Assembly: GCF_905220365.1 (NCBI RefSeq)
Contig: NC_061143.1
Location: 9,052,001-9,116,000 of the forward strand
DNA: 64,000 bases
Direction of reading: 5' to 3'
Origin: Vanessa cardui
Taxonomy: Eukaryota; Arthropoda; Insecta; Lepidoptera; Nymphalidae
The translations under genes and the position numbers were made by a program. The notes below the pieces were generated by a model. The model was given only the letters and a program-made list of their open reading frames with translations. It ran no database searches and was not told the origin of the DNA. Positions 1 to 11,845 of this stretch are shown piece by piece. Position 1 is the stretch's first letter; the number at the start of each line of letters is the position of its first letter.

Positions 1-99
1 AGTGGTTCGCTGTACCGAGGGATGGATCGAGCATTCTGCATACGAATGAAAAGCACCCTAACGAAGAGAGGTTGCCACTTCAAATCCTCTGGTTACAGG
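1..99 (+). CDS. trh: trachealess, partial exon: end of PAS-A domain
   Basis: This is the first visible coding segment of trachealess, a bHLH-PAS transcription factor that pairs with Tango/ARNT to drive tracheal and salivary or silk-gland programmes. The frame is open from base 1 and reads FCIRMKSTLTKRGCHFKSSG followed by YR, which I recognise as the end of the Trh/NPAS PAS-A region. The donor is AGG|gtaaga at 100 and the intron is phase 0. The window starts inside or at the edge of this exon, so the 5' limit, the bHLH and most of PAS-A are not visible. The ATG at 22 is an internal methionine, not a start. The join to 2366 preserves the frame and the family sequence (GYR then VVLMLCRLRPQ). Assignment to trh rather than sim or dysfusion rests mainly on this segment and the following two or three. 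Confidence 0.9.
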
Positions 100-2365
100 G
101 TAAGAATACAACCACAAGTTTTAATACATGATATGGTAACAAAAAGATTTGAAAATAGAATGTCGAAATTTCCAAGAAATTTTAAGTTGTTATATCCTAA
201 AACTATTCTATGGGTACATGTAGAATATTCTATCCTTAGAACCAATGAAACCTTGCCTAAAAAGATGCATAATGTAAGTTTGGAAAACTAAGAATTAGTC
301 CTTTTAGAGTTCTAAAATCTCTTACTAATCTAAGCAACTATTGCAAGTAGCAATAGTGAGCCTCTTTTACTATAGTATCAAGATTTTCACACGTATCAGC
401 TTCTTGCCAGCTCTTCTCGGTATATTCCGAACTAAATATAGTTTTACATTTAGTCTATAACATGACTATCTCATTTATTTGAATATCGAATATTTAGTTT
501 TTAATTTTGTAAAATTGAAATTCCTGTAAAGGCATGAAAATATGTGGACATTTTTCTTATCTAATATGAGAATTAAATGGAAGCTGAATTTTCATTTTCA
601 ATCTAGGTTGGAAGAAGCAAGGACGGGGATACGAGAAACGGAGAGGGTGGTAACTGGCGGGTGGGTATCAGAAACGAAGAAACACTTTTCCTTGTGTTAG
701 GAAACTGTTATATTACCTTCTGCTTATGTTGTTCTTTTAATTGATAATCGAAATATAAATGACGGTTGTGACATGTGATTTCTCTTCTTTTTTAGCTTTG
801 ACAGAGTCTCTATTTGTTATCAGTCTGAATTAAAGTATATTTCAGTGACATTTATGACGTCATTTATGACGTCACATCGAATGGCTTTAAAAAGACGTAT
901 TAAAAATATATATAATAAAACGTTAATATTTCAATTGGTCATGGTGTTCGTGAGTTCGTGATTTTGCCGTCTGTTCCCAGCCGTTATCACCCAACGCTTA
1001 TACGTCGTAAAGCACGACATTTGACATTTCAACTCTTCTACCAAATCCATTATCTATCGAATCCATTTTATTTTTATTTGTATCTGTGATAAATTTGACA
1101 ACAATCTTAATTTTGCCAATACCAATTCTAGTTTCAATTTTTCAATTTAATTTTGTGTAAAAAATCAAATATATAATGTCCAAAATACCAGATGAGTTTA
1201 TCTAAAAATATTAGAGATCCGCCTTCTTTTTGGTTTTCAATATCTAAACATGAAAATTTATAGTAGAATTATTACTAGCTTGTAATGTTAAATTTGCATT
1301 AGAAACTGTCAACTACTCTCAAAAACATTGAGGTGTAAAACAATGAAAATGGTTTAAAACATTGAAAAAACAAATCGTTTATTCGTATAAATAAACGAAT
1401 TACCATTTTATTACACTTAAATAATTTCGCACGGGTTATATCCGGCTAGGATCACAAATATTATTGTTAGAGTTATTGCTCGGCGTGGGGTGCCTCAGGG
1501 CGAATTGTGGTCCATAATTTTTGCCTTAACTCGGTGTTAGAACATAAAATGTGATTATATCTCTAGCGACTTGCGAATAACGTACTAGGTTGGTTAAACT
1601 GTCTTTAATAGATTGTTTCCGGTGGTTATGTCTCTTTTATTTATCATTTAAGATGTTTTCTTACTATCTTTTGTAAAACCGTAATATTATTTGACCCCTT
1701 TTCTTCTTCATCTGTCACTTTACTTAAATTCATTTCTAAGTTTCCATAAGCAATCAAATCCACAGTAGAATAAATTATACATCTTGAGATTAGTACTTTG
1801 TGAATTAAACCCATAATTCGTATTTATCTACATCTAAATTGCTCATACAATTCGTAAATATCGACAGAGCAATTAGAGAAAATCGTTTGTAACCCTCTAT
1901 ATGGCTTTTGTGCCACAGGCGAAGCGTTTATTGCGAAAATTTGAAATTAGTTCATCCTTCTTGAATTTAGGAGTTACCTGGGAATTTGTATACCTACGTG
2001 ATGTTCGCTGTGATTCTATACTAAATCTCGGAAAGTTTGTTTCGTTCGTAAACCACGTTCCGTATTTAATCTTAAATTTGGAAAGTTTATTTAGATGTAA
2101 ATACATTTGAACACCACATTAACCATTCAAATAATTTAGATATGTAACGTTATGTACCATCTTATTTCTTTAGATATTTCTTCCTTAAATATAATAGGTT
2201 ATTTGGATTTTGAAGTATACTGGACATTTTTATCTTTTAATTAAATATGTTTTTGTAAATGTGTTATCAATTTAGTGTTTTCTTTCTAGACGTATCTACG
2301 AAATCACCCAATTCTACAAACCAACATTGATATTTTTATTACAACAACATTTTTCTTTGTTTTAG
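100..2365 (+). other. trh intron (phase 0), 2.27 kb
   Basis: This GT-AG intron runs between the PAS-A end and the linker exon. It is AT-rich and holds no recognised gene. It contains two perfect TGACGTCA palindromes at 855-862 and 867-874, a short inverted repeat at about 1375-1399 (TCGTTTATT/AATAAACGA arms), and a somewhat less AT-rich block at about 1897-2110 that is open in both directions. That block includes TACGTG at 1995-2000, the core recognised by Trh/Tango dimers. The open frames there show no splice-consistent or family-like protein and I treat them as chance. Confidence 0.8.
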
Positions 2366-2559
2366 GTAGTACTGATGCTCTGCCGCCTCCGACCGCAGTA
2401 TACCTTTTCACACAGTCGCAAAACTCCTCCAGCACTCTTGGGTATGGTGGCGCTGGCCATAGCGCTACCACCGCCGTCGGTCCACGAAATCAGATTGGAG
2501 TCTGATATGTTTGTAACGAGGATCGGCTTTGACTTTCGAATAGCGCATTGCGAACCCAG
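2366..2559 (+). CDS. trh: trachealess exon: linker between PAS-A and PAS-B
   Basis: The acceptor is tttgttttag|GTAGTACTG and the donor is CCCAG|gtatta; the exon ends in phase 2. It encodes the highly conserved stretch between the PAS repeats, with LCRLRPQYTFSHSRKTPP, GMVALAIALPPPSVHEIRLE and FDFRIAHCEPR all legible. In the family this segment joins the two PAS domains and its start contributes the last strand of PAS-A. The final AG is completed by the first base of the next exon (AG|G, Arg). The reading frame is continuous with both neighbours. No stop or frameshift is present, so the gene looks intact here. Confidence 0.93.
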
Positions 2560-2809
2560 GTATTACAACAACATAACTTACCATAATACTTATAAATACA
2601 ATTGTTGAATTGAGTTGAAATACGATACGATTTCGTTAGTTATTAGCATCTCCTGTAAACAATACATTCTTATTCACATTCAATTATAGTAACTTGAAGA
2701 TATAGCTTCAGGCATTTTACATCTATGTATCGAAATTAATCTATTACAGAATTCAATTAAATGTTGTTCGGATTGGAGTATTAATGATATGTTTTGTGTC
2801 TATCAGCAG
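2560..2809 (+). other. trh intron (phase 2), 250 bp
   Basis: This short AT-rich GT-AG intron splits codon AG|G. Nothing else is recognisable in it. Confidence 0.85.
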
Positions 2810-2916
2810 GGTATCAGAGCTACTGGGATATACCGCTGAAGAGCTCACAGGGAAAAATCTATACGCTCTATGTCACGGCGAAGATGCAAATAAGCTTAGA
2901 AAATGTCACGTCGATT
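2810..2916 (+). CDS. trh: trachealess exon: N-terminal half of PAS-B
   Basis: The exon lies between cagcag|G and GATT|gtaagt. It encodes VSELLGYTAEELTGKNLYAL then CHGEDANKLRKCHVD, the opening strands and helices of the second PAS repeat. PAS-B folds as an alpha/beta sensor domain and helps dimerisation with Tango. The length of 107 bp takes the frame from phase 2 to phase 1. The ATG at 2784 lies in the upstream intron and is not a start. The match to Trh/NPAS1/NPAS3-type PAS-B is clear by eye. Confidence 0.93.
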
Positions 2917-5900
2917 GTAAGTTACACTTCATAATACATATCATACATTACGTGATTCGATTTAGTAGGCCTGTGATGGATTTTGTGTGATGTTTTTTCG
3001 CTTGATAGTTCTGGAGATTTAGTTTTACGATGAGATTTTAACCTTGTAATTTTGGAAATACCATGCCTTGGACAACACATTAGTTCGATTTCTTGTCTTC
3101 ATTAAAAAATACGTTTGTCGTAATCATATTCTAATCATGTTCCATATTCGAACTTGGTGACATTTGTAATCAACTAATTACGTCAAAAAACTGACATTTA
3201 AAATGTCAAAATCTTTGTTTATTACGTATATTATTTAGGTTAATTTTAATTATCAATTGTATGACACTACACTATGCGCCAGATAGCAGACTTACCATTG
3301 CTCACACTGTTGAGAATTAGTCAGTAAGACTACATTATTCCTGAACCATTAGGAACTTGAAAACGTAATAGCAATAAATATATATACAATGATGTATTTA
3401 AAACTAATATCAATTTAACATGTCCAAAATTTAAAATTCCGCCATCGCACCGTGACGGAAGTTTTAGCCATAATCTTCTAATTTTATTACCTCATAGTTT
3501 AATATTATACACTTATATCAGAATCAGGAATCCCATTCGCGTGTACGGTTGTAACCAAATTACCCGCTTTCTAGCAAACACCCGGTGTTATATGTTAATT
3601 CAGACAATTGTTATTCTACGCCAGAATTGTCCACATTTGACCGGCATCTGTATATTGTGCATTTTAAATTCAAATTAATGGTCTCGTAAAGCTATCAACG
3701 GCTGTAGTGAAAAAGTTACTAAATGACGTCGATGCTCCGTGATTCGAGTTAATCGGCGGCCATTTTGTTTTGTATATGGTTACATAAGTTGGCAATTGAT
3801 TTCGTGTTTTTTTCGAAACACAATATACGCACTGTATATAGCTTTATTACGTCATTGAAATTTAAATATATCTATTAAGCAAGTTGATTTTATTTCCAAA
3901 GTGCGGATATTTCGTTATTTGTAGTAGAAAAGCCAGCAGCCAGTGCATAAGCGCTGAAGTAGTCGGTGTAACAAATACTAACGCTTTATTTATCATGGGA
4001 CGAAGATAAGATTTTTCGTGCTGCAATTACATCTTTATATCTGGTTCTCTCCAAGATGGAGTTAACCAAAGCAAAGTATTTGTATTCAGCATTCACACAT
4101 CCAAGAAAAATAGAAATACATAGTTGCTTTAAATTAAATTAGTCTTTGATGATAATGTACTTCTGAAAGATTTCGGCCAGCGGCCAATTTTAAGGTCTAC
4201 GCTACGTAGGGCGCAAGATCAGGAACAGGACTGAGGGTTTTACGTGGTGGGACTTCTAGACTTCGGTGTAACATTCAGAATTCTTTGATAGAAAACCCCA
4301 ATACTATTTCATCCGTCAGACCCCGACTTTGAACAAAGGATCTCTTCAACTCCAGCTAAAAATATATCTGCTCTATTGGATAATTCTAGCCACTACACTA
4401 AACTAATATCATAATTTAAATTTTCAAACAAAAATATTAAGCAAAATCAGAAAAAATCTAAATATCTATTTTTTTAAACGTAGCTATCTACGAAATTCTT
4501 GACAGTGAATCTGAGTGGAATACACAATGCGAATTGGTGATGTGTGTGACGACTCTTGTTGATTCAAAAATACATGTAAAAGTTTAATATAAAAATACTA
4601 ATTTGATACAAGCATCACAAGAAGGAATGAAAAATGACTTAAAATATAAAATGTCTACAGCGACACAACTTTATAACATTCCCAAGAAACGGATAAAGGC
4701 TCAAGGAGCATTAAGAGCCGACATTTCCCACGTCGATGTCTGTAGAAAGGAAACGAAATGATGCTAGGATATTATTATTCAAATCACAAACAGTCGGGTA
4801 TGGCGCTAGGCCTAAATTGTATTCTGACGGATACGTGGAAAAATAATGATATCACATACATACATACATACGGCCTGAGGACTTTATTTGGTTATATATT
4901 TTCCGCTTTTGTATATAAGGAAACGCGTACGATGCGTTAATCAAGAATAGATGCGTAATTGAAGGTTGTTTTAACTAAACGTAAAGTGATGAGGATAACT
5001 TTAAACTTTTTTAGTTAACCTAGATTGTTGGTTATAGCAATTTAAGTTTTTGGATGTCTTTTAGACCGTAAAGCGTTCGTAATGTTGCAGTCAAAATAAA
5101 GACTTAATGAACATTACATAATTTCATGTATATTTCAAAGATTATGAGCTAAATGATGATTTATATAAACCTCCTTTTTTATTTTGGCTTTTATTTAGGA
5201 CATATTATTTCCTATGTCACGTGCGAATGATGATTATATCTTCTGCTTATTGGTTTAAAACTTATGTTAGATTATTCTAATACACAAAATACAAACGGTA
5301 ACTGGAAAGATTATCTAGTTGTCTGGCTTTACATATTATATACATCGCGTTTCATTTTCTTCTTTAAATGTTATATTATGAGAATATGTTATAATAAAAA
5401 TGAGCGTCCATATGCTAATGTTGGGTACAAACTCGCAGAACGCCCAAAACATAACCTTCAGTTACATATATTCAAAATTAGTTGTTTATTTGAGTAGGAA
5501 TTTGAGATTGTTTTTTATTTTCACCATCTACTTTTTTTAAGTATTGTTAAATACTTGAGTATAACTGATAGAATGCGACTAAATTAGAAAGTGCAACGGT
5601 AATATTAATTTAAATAAACAAGTCGAAACTTTTTAAAGGAGATCAGTAATAAATTTTCCTGCTGCCTTGAAGGCTTGTCTTGACATGAATTTCTATTCGC
5701 ACACACTGAATACGAAGTGGCGTTACGACATTATTGTCGATGGATTTCACTCTTATTGGGTCATGGGTGGACGAATCATCGAAAACAATCGTTTGAATCA
5801 ATAAGGATAATCGATTTCACGCAAATACGAATCAATTTTTCGTAATCTCACACTTATTACTGATTATATCTTTTTATTGAGTTTATTTTCAAAAGTAATG

Positions 5901-7909
5901 TTTCTAATATGACGTTAATGCTTTGAAATCCTTATAAAGTTACATGTAACAACAATAACGGCAGCTATCCTACAGTATGTACACAAAGTATTTTACGTCA
6001 TACGTACGTACATAGGGCTTACCTAATTAAGACTAAAAATATCATAAACTGGCTATCAAAGTAGCGTTAATAACATTAAAATTATATTTGTCTTTATATA
6101 CATTTATAAGAAGTTTGTAGAGATAAACATAGCCTTCATTACCTAGGTATACTTAATGGAAGATAGAGGTGGGTCTTCAGGCATTCGAACATACAGATAT
6201 TCGTGGAAAAATATCCAAGAAATATATAAAAACCCACGATTTTTAATAAAAATCAATGTGTTTTATCAACTGAGGCACCTAAATTCGATAAACTCAAAAC
6301 AAAATCAAATACCATTACAATTTGCCACAACAATAAGTTACTATTAACAAATGACGCCTAAGTTTTGGCGCGGTGCCAATCGTATTGTAAATTAAACGGC
6401 AACAATAAACAATAAAACAACAAAACCAAAAAACATGTTTGTCTTAATGATTCACGTACACAATACACATGTCGAACACTTTGTCTTTTGTATGTATGGA
6501 ATATAATGCAAGTTTTAAGAACTTTGCACACGCAAGACATTTAATCTCAAAACAAGAGACATTTTTAAGACAACATAATTATCATCTTCTGAAGTTACAA
6601 TATTTAGATGTGCTTACAATAAGGTCTTATATATATATTAATGTCACAAATAAAGTCTTAGGTAAACGAAAGGCAAAGAGCTCTGCCCCTTTTAAGGATG
6701 GTCCTTAAAGCGTATACGAAATACGTTGCTCCATTGCTTCATCTGACACAAATGTGGTTTTGCGACGGTTTTAATTAGCGTCGATCACGAAATGATGGAC
6801 AAGTCTGAATCAGGCACCTGCAGTGGTTATAGATATCGTAGGGCCGGGTAGTACAGTGCACCAGGGCCCCGGAGTTCAGGGGGCCCTCTAAACTAAACTG
6901 TAAGCTTCTGAAGCTAGAAAATCACGACACTGCGGTCAAGATTTCACACAAGATATTTTATTTGGTATCTATAATTTTAGAGGGTAATTATTAGTTAAAG
7001 AAGGATGGGAAAGAGGGGGTGAGGGCCCGATTATTTTTCTATACAGCGGTCCCTTCCTCACCTAGCTACGCCACTTGACACCTGGTAATTGGGATGAAAC
7101 CGGCAATTTTCGTTAACATCGTTTTTCAAACTAGGTATTATTTGTTTCTAATTAAAATATAAATAGTAAATGTCTCAAGACTGTCTTGTCTGATAATAAC
7201 TAACGTTACATAATCATTATTGTTCTATACGATTTCAATATGATCGTCATCAAACGATTTAAGTCGCTAATTCAAGGTCGCGATTACGAATATCTGTCCT
7301 GATTTAGTTACAATAAATATAATTATGGTGGTTCTATTATATGATTAATCGATATTATTTTTATGTAAATAAAATAATTTGAATATGCATATCGATATTT
7401 ATTAGTCACACTGAGTGACTTTCCTCTGACCAATAACCATCACAGTGAAGTAAATATATCGCGGTACTTATAAGAAGTACATAAAAAAAATCTTATTTGT
7501 TGTAGTGCTGAATATTAATGTAATTACTTTACACGTGTTGTTGAGACGATTTTCGTTATTTACAAATTTGTCTATTTCTGGAATAGATGTAACATTTATT
7601 CAAAGATAAAAATACAGCATTGTTAATCCGTTTTACTATAACTGAAAAACGTTAAATTCTTCATCAAACGCACATCGCTATGTCTGACTGCTTAGTAAGA
7701 AAATAATTTAGTATCACTCCAATCTCTTGGGCATTTTTTGTTTCTTGTACCACCAATGTTAACTAAACAACGGTCAGTGGCGTTACATTATATACGATTT
7801 TGTCTGTGTCATCCCTGTCTCTGTAAGATACTATTAATATTATTAATAGTATCTTCTTAACAAGATTACATATAATTTCTGTGTCTCTAAATATATACTT
7901 TTCTTACAG
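2917..7909 (+). other. trh intron (phase 1), 4.99 kb
   Basis: This is the longest trh intron in view. It is largely featureless AT-rich sequence. It contains a short hAT-type MITE at 6821-7076, a TACGTG at 4241-4246, and a perfect 14-bp-arm hairpin at 7825-7855 just before the acceptor ttcttacag (7901-7909). Several 60-80-codon open frames (for example 5264-5497, 6156-6347, 6469-6708) have no family resemblance or splice context and I do not call them genes. Confidence 0.75.
6821..7076. mobile_element. hAT-type MITE (non-autonomous), degenerate
   Basis: The left end begins CAGTGGTTATAG and the right end reads TAGCTACGCCACTT. Reversed, the right end gives the CAGTGGCGTAGC-like terminus common to hAT elements. 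The flanks GGCACCTG (6813-6820) and GACACCTG (7077-7084) match at 7 of 8 positions, consistent with the 8-bp target duplication of hAT transposases. It has no coding capacity and lies within the trh intron. Confidence 0.5.
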
Positions 7910-8057
7910 TAATGAACAAAGGTCAAGTGCTGACACATTACTACAGACTGATGAACAAGCTGGGAGGCTACACGTGGATGCAGACATGCGCCACAGTCGT
8001 CTGCTCTTCCAAGAATGCTGAAGAACAGAACATTATTTGCGTTAATTATGTTATAAG
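7910..8057 (+). CDS. trh: trachealess exon: C-terminal half of PAS-B
   Basis: The acceptor is ttcttacag|TAATG and the donor is ATAAG|gtaag. The first two bases complete a Leu codon (T|TA), giving DLMNKGQVLTHYYRLMNK, then GGYTWMQTCATVVCSSKN and EEQNIICVNYVIS. The YRLMNK and TWMQTCATVVC signatures are characteristic of the Trh/NPAS1/NPAS3 group rather than Sim. The exon is 148 bp and ends in phase 2 (AG|T, Ser). It completes the PAS-B beta-sheet. A perfect hairpin sits about 54 bp upstream of the acceptor. Confidence 0.94.
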
Positions 8058-8226
8058 GTAAGAAAAAGTTTTGCACTTCCTATAAAATAAAGAGATAGAT
8101 AACATTTACCTTACCTGATCATGGAGACAAATTGAGAATTATAAAGTAACACTATAAGTATTAAAGGTTTTCTACATTTTCTATATATTATTGGCGAATT
8201 AATTAAAGATAATCTTTCCTTTTCAG
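8058..8226 (+). other. trh intron (phase 2), 169 bp
   Basis: This short AT-rich GT-AG intron lies between PAS-B and the terminal exon. Nothing else is seen in it. Confidence 0.85.
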
Positions 8227-9430
8227 TGGACGTGAGTATCCAAATACTGTGATGGACTGCTGTCAGCTAGAAGAAAGCGTGCAAGGAGTAAAGCGCGAGG
8301 AGACCACAGGGGATCCAGAAAACGGGCCCCCTGATGCCGATACGCCTGGAGCTCCCCCGCCCCCACAGCGACACACCGCTGAGAGAACCGAGGCACCCAC
8401 CAACAATGACTCCGCATCAACTGCTCCACAAACGTCTGACGTCACACATCTGACCAGACTAAACGATACACAGCCCATACCACTCCACACAAACCAGGAG
8501 AGAACCTCCCCAATGCCAGCTAGAAGACTGAAGAAACGAAAACACACAACAGACTGCGAAGACGAAGCGGAGAAGGATGAAGAGAGACGAAAGAGTTCCT
8601 CGAATCCCGGCGCCGCCATATCACCCGCCGACCGCGACATGAATAAAGCAAACTTAGCTCTTCCAGAAAGCACCGACGCCACATCCGTTAGAGATCTAGA
8701 AAATGCTATGTCCAAACATTTACCATCGGTAGCGTTGGATGGGAAGGAAATAGCGCATCGGCCGACTGATTTTTCCACTGATGCACTATTGAAACAACAG
8801 CAACAGAAATCCACCATACAATGGATTGGCACTCAAAATCACCACCTAAACCATCTTAACCGTCAAATACCAGGCAATCATACATCAACGCCAGCTTCAG
8901 CGTTGTTAAGGCAACTTTATGCAAATCGGGAAAGCGTCATTAGAAGTAACTTCTTAGGAGACGGCAGAACAGGATATTATTCTAGCGATGGTCAGTCAGG
9001 ACCCTTACCGACACCACCCGGAAGCGAAGGCTCTGGATATGGTGAACAATTAGGCCACAAAGGAACAGATATAGGTTCCTTGGCCTATGGAGGATACGCA
9101 GATTATCATTCAGCAATGACTCCGCCAGGGTCAGTATCTCCGAGAGACAAACAACAGTACGCTTTGCCTTACGATAATAGTGCTTATTCCGAAGCGTTAA
9201 GGCATCCGTATTTAGGAGAGGCTCCGTTGCCATTGAAGCCTCAGGCATATTCGGCGGTTCCTGGTGCTTTGGACTACGCGTCGTCATTGGACCAATCACA
9301 GTTCTTCCATCCTCCATCCTCTTTCCATCTCTATCATCCTCAAGCACATTCAGCGCATGCGTCTCACTCGCACCAACCAGTAGACAAGTCCGCGCCACCG
9401 AATACTAATTGGTATTCCACCAGCTCATAG
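8227..9430 (+). CDS. trh: trachealess terminal coding exon: regulatory C-terminus
   Basis: The acceptor is ccttttcag|TGGACG. The exon opens with GREYPNTVMDCCQLEE, the conserved end of PAS-B, then encodes about 390 residues of low-complexity regulatory sequence to the TAG at 9428-9430. Visible features are a proline-rich and acidic stretch after the PAS domain, a basic cluster RRLKKRK (8522-8542) that is a likely nuclear localisation signal, a KQQQQK glutamine run (about 8791-8809), Gly/Tyr/Ser-rich blocks with TPPGSEGSGYG and TPPGSVSPRDK, and a His/Ser-rich tail ending NTNWYSTSS. Such C-termini carry the activation function in this family. There is no internal stop. Summed over the five segments the window encodes 583 residues of Trh. 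The GTG at 8249 is internal, not a start. Confidence 0.93.
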
Positions 9431-10660
9431 CCATGTTTGCGGTAGTGACGAAAGTTTTGAAATATTCAAAGGAATTTTCCTTGTAGCGTTGATTTGTACG
9501 TTCGATAATTGTTTATTTATTGTTACTGTTTTAAACAAGGTTTGTTATTTTTTCTATTTTGAAAGTGGAATTTGAATTTGATACGGATTATCATTTGAAT
9601 CGTACAAAGAAGAATTTATAAAATACTCACAAATTATTAACATGTTTATTTTTAAAACATGCCTGTGCCAAAAAAGTAATACAACATATAACATTATTTG
9701 AAATTAACAATGAACTATGTTTTAAATAAATTTGTTAAATTGTCTATACCCTTTGGTCACAAGATGGCGTCGTGTGTAATTTTAATGGCGGGAAAATTAA
9801 GCCAAAACAGTATTTTGTTAGTGCGAATAAAATGGCGGATTATTTTTACCCGCGAGCTATAACTATAGCTTATTGCATATCACTTTAATGTTTTAAAATA
9901 AGCTTTGTAAATTATTGTAAAATAGTTAGACATTGTATTTAGGCGATGTATTGAATAACCTTGTAAATTATAGATTAAGTATTGTATAATATTTTATTAT
10001 ACGAAATAAGATTTCAATGTAAATATGACCTTTTTTAGTTATGACAGGATTTTGGTTTGTTTCTCGACAATGCTCAGAGAATTCTGTTACACGTTTTATT
10101 TTGTAGAATTTAAGTAGATTTTTTAATTGTAATCCGTACTGGAACTATTTTCTAGAATTCGTGAATAATATAAAAAAAGTATAAATATCATCTATAGAAT
10201 TTATATCGAAGCCTCTCTATGACTATGCCAGAAAAGTAACTGGTTGCCATTGGTAGCTCAATCAACTAAGTAAGAACAAAGTACGGAATTTAGTTTTATG
10301 TTCTTAGGTGAAATGTATTAAAAGTTCGATTCTTGTATGTATTTTTTATAATATCAATTAAAAAACTTAAAGATTTCCATTGAAATGTTGACATTCCACA
10401 AAGTATTACCTTTTTATTTTAAGTACTCACGCATGACAATTAAATACTCATGTCCATTCCAGTGTATTATTTTTAATCTATTTTTATGCAAATTAAAATT
10501 TTAGATGACATTTTATAATGATAAAAAATTATATTTATGCTATTTTATTGTGCAATATGAGAGGAAAAGTTGTTCATTATAATTTAAAGGCTTCGTTATC
10601 GTATCGTAATCTAAGATAATCTTTAAAATTGTAATAAAGTTGTAATTAAAATAATAATTG
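9431..10660 (+). other. trh: trh 3' UTR (end inferred)
   Basis: This AT-rich sequence follows the stop without further coding potential. AATAAA hexamers occur at 9725-9730, 9826-9831 and 10633-10638. The last is followed by a G/T-rich stretch, so cleavage near 10.66 kb is plausible, with shorter alternative forms possible. A conspicuous cluster of ATGGCG motifs lies at 9764-9838. The exact 3' end is inference. Confidence 0.5.
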
Positions 10661-11540
10661 GGTATAGGCTTGTATCGAAATTATTTGTTATGTTAAAACT
10701 CTTTTATGAACTGATTTTTTTTTTATTTTTAACGATAACGTGAACGAAATCTCCATTAAAATATTAAGAATTTTCAATTAACTGGTTTTATTTTGCACCT
10801 CAAAAAACAATAAAAGCTGCTGGCTAAAAACATCCATATTTCATAGTTCGGTTGGTTGTTTATGGAAAAATTAAATAATGGGTTTTTATTCCAGAAGAAA
10901 TAAATATAAACAAAACTGTTATGTTTTACTTTGTGTACAGCAAACATTACGAAAATTAATATCATTTAATTTTAATTCAATATTCCAATGAGCCTCTTGA
11001 AATTGCTCAACGCACCATTTTAAAAGTATCACCTTTTCAGACACAACGCAACCAAACCAAATCGTTCTATTCAAATGGTAGTGTTCTTAGCGTAACACAA
11101 TTATTGGTTAAAAGGAAAAATACATTGGTACGTTTGAGTATAGCACGTCAAGTGTAAGTTGGCGTGCGGCAAAAACATGTACTAATTTTTTTTGTTCATT
11201 ATATCTTATTTGTTTTATTTACCCTTATTAAGAAAACTTACCCAAAATCTATTAAAAATGAGAAGTAGAGAATTATTTTCTAGGGAGATATTGATAAAAT
11301 AAACAAAAAATTGGCAAAACAAAGGGGGTAGCAGGTGCTGCCACAGGAACGCCAACTTATACTTTCGTCTTCCTTTCGTTTTCCTTTCGTCGACGTTCAA
11401 ATTGCTATTTTTTCGCAAAACCATAATGAGTATCACAGATTAATCAAGCTCTCGATCAATGATATCAAGTAAATTTTCTCTTACATATTGTTTATTAGGA
11501 TTTCCTCCTATTATAGTTGCAATCGCAAATATTTATTTAA

Positions 11541-11845
11541 AAAAAAGTAAAGTAACAGCCTGTAAATTTCCCACTGCTGGGCTAATGGCCTCCTCTCCCA
11601 TTAAGGAGAGGGCTAGGAACATATTCCACCACGCTGTTCCAATGCGGATTGGTGGAATGCATATGTGGCAGAATTTCGTTGAAATTAGACACATGCAGGT
11701 TTCCTAACGATGTTTTCCTTCACCGCCGCGATGAATTATAAGCACAAATTAAACACATATATATGTATAGTGGTGCTTGCCTAGGTTTGAACCCGAAATC
11801 ATCGGTTAAGATGCACGCGTTCTAACCACTGGGCCATCTCGGATC
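11541..11845 (-). repeat. SINE family A (tRNA-headed), full length, reverse
   Basis: In reverse it reads from a tRNA-like head (A box TGGCCCAGTGG, B box GGTTCAAACC type) through the body to a GGCTGTTACTTTACTTT tail. TTTATTTAA flanks it at 11532-11540 and 11846-11854, a likely 9-bp target duplication. It carries a short TA run (cacatatatatgtatag) at the position where the copy at 59.6 kb is hugely expanded. Confidence 0.8.

Noticed and set aside
22..291. 89-codon frame starting at an ATG
   Set aside because: Only bases 1-99 are coding; the frame then runs through a gtaaga donor into the intron. The methionine is internal to the Trh protein.
5264..5497. 77-codon frame in the trh intron
   Set aside because: AT-rich composition, no splice-compatible extension in the trh frame, no family match.
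8263..8832. 189-codon - strand frame opposite the trh last exon
   Set aside because: It is the antisense shadow of a codon-biased coding exon; Ser/Cys/Gly-rich with no family resemblance.
8982..9398. 138-codon - strand frame opposite trh
   Set aside because: Antisense shadow of the same exon.
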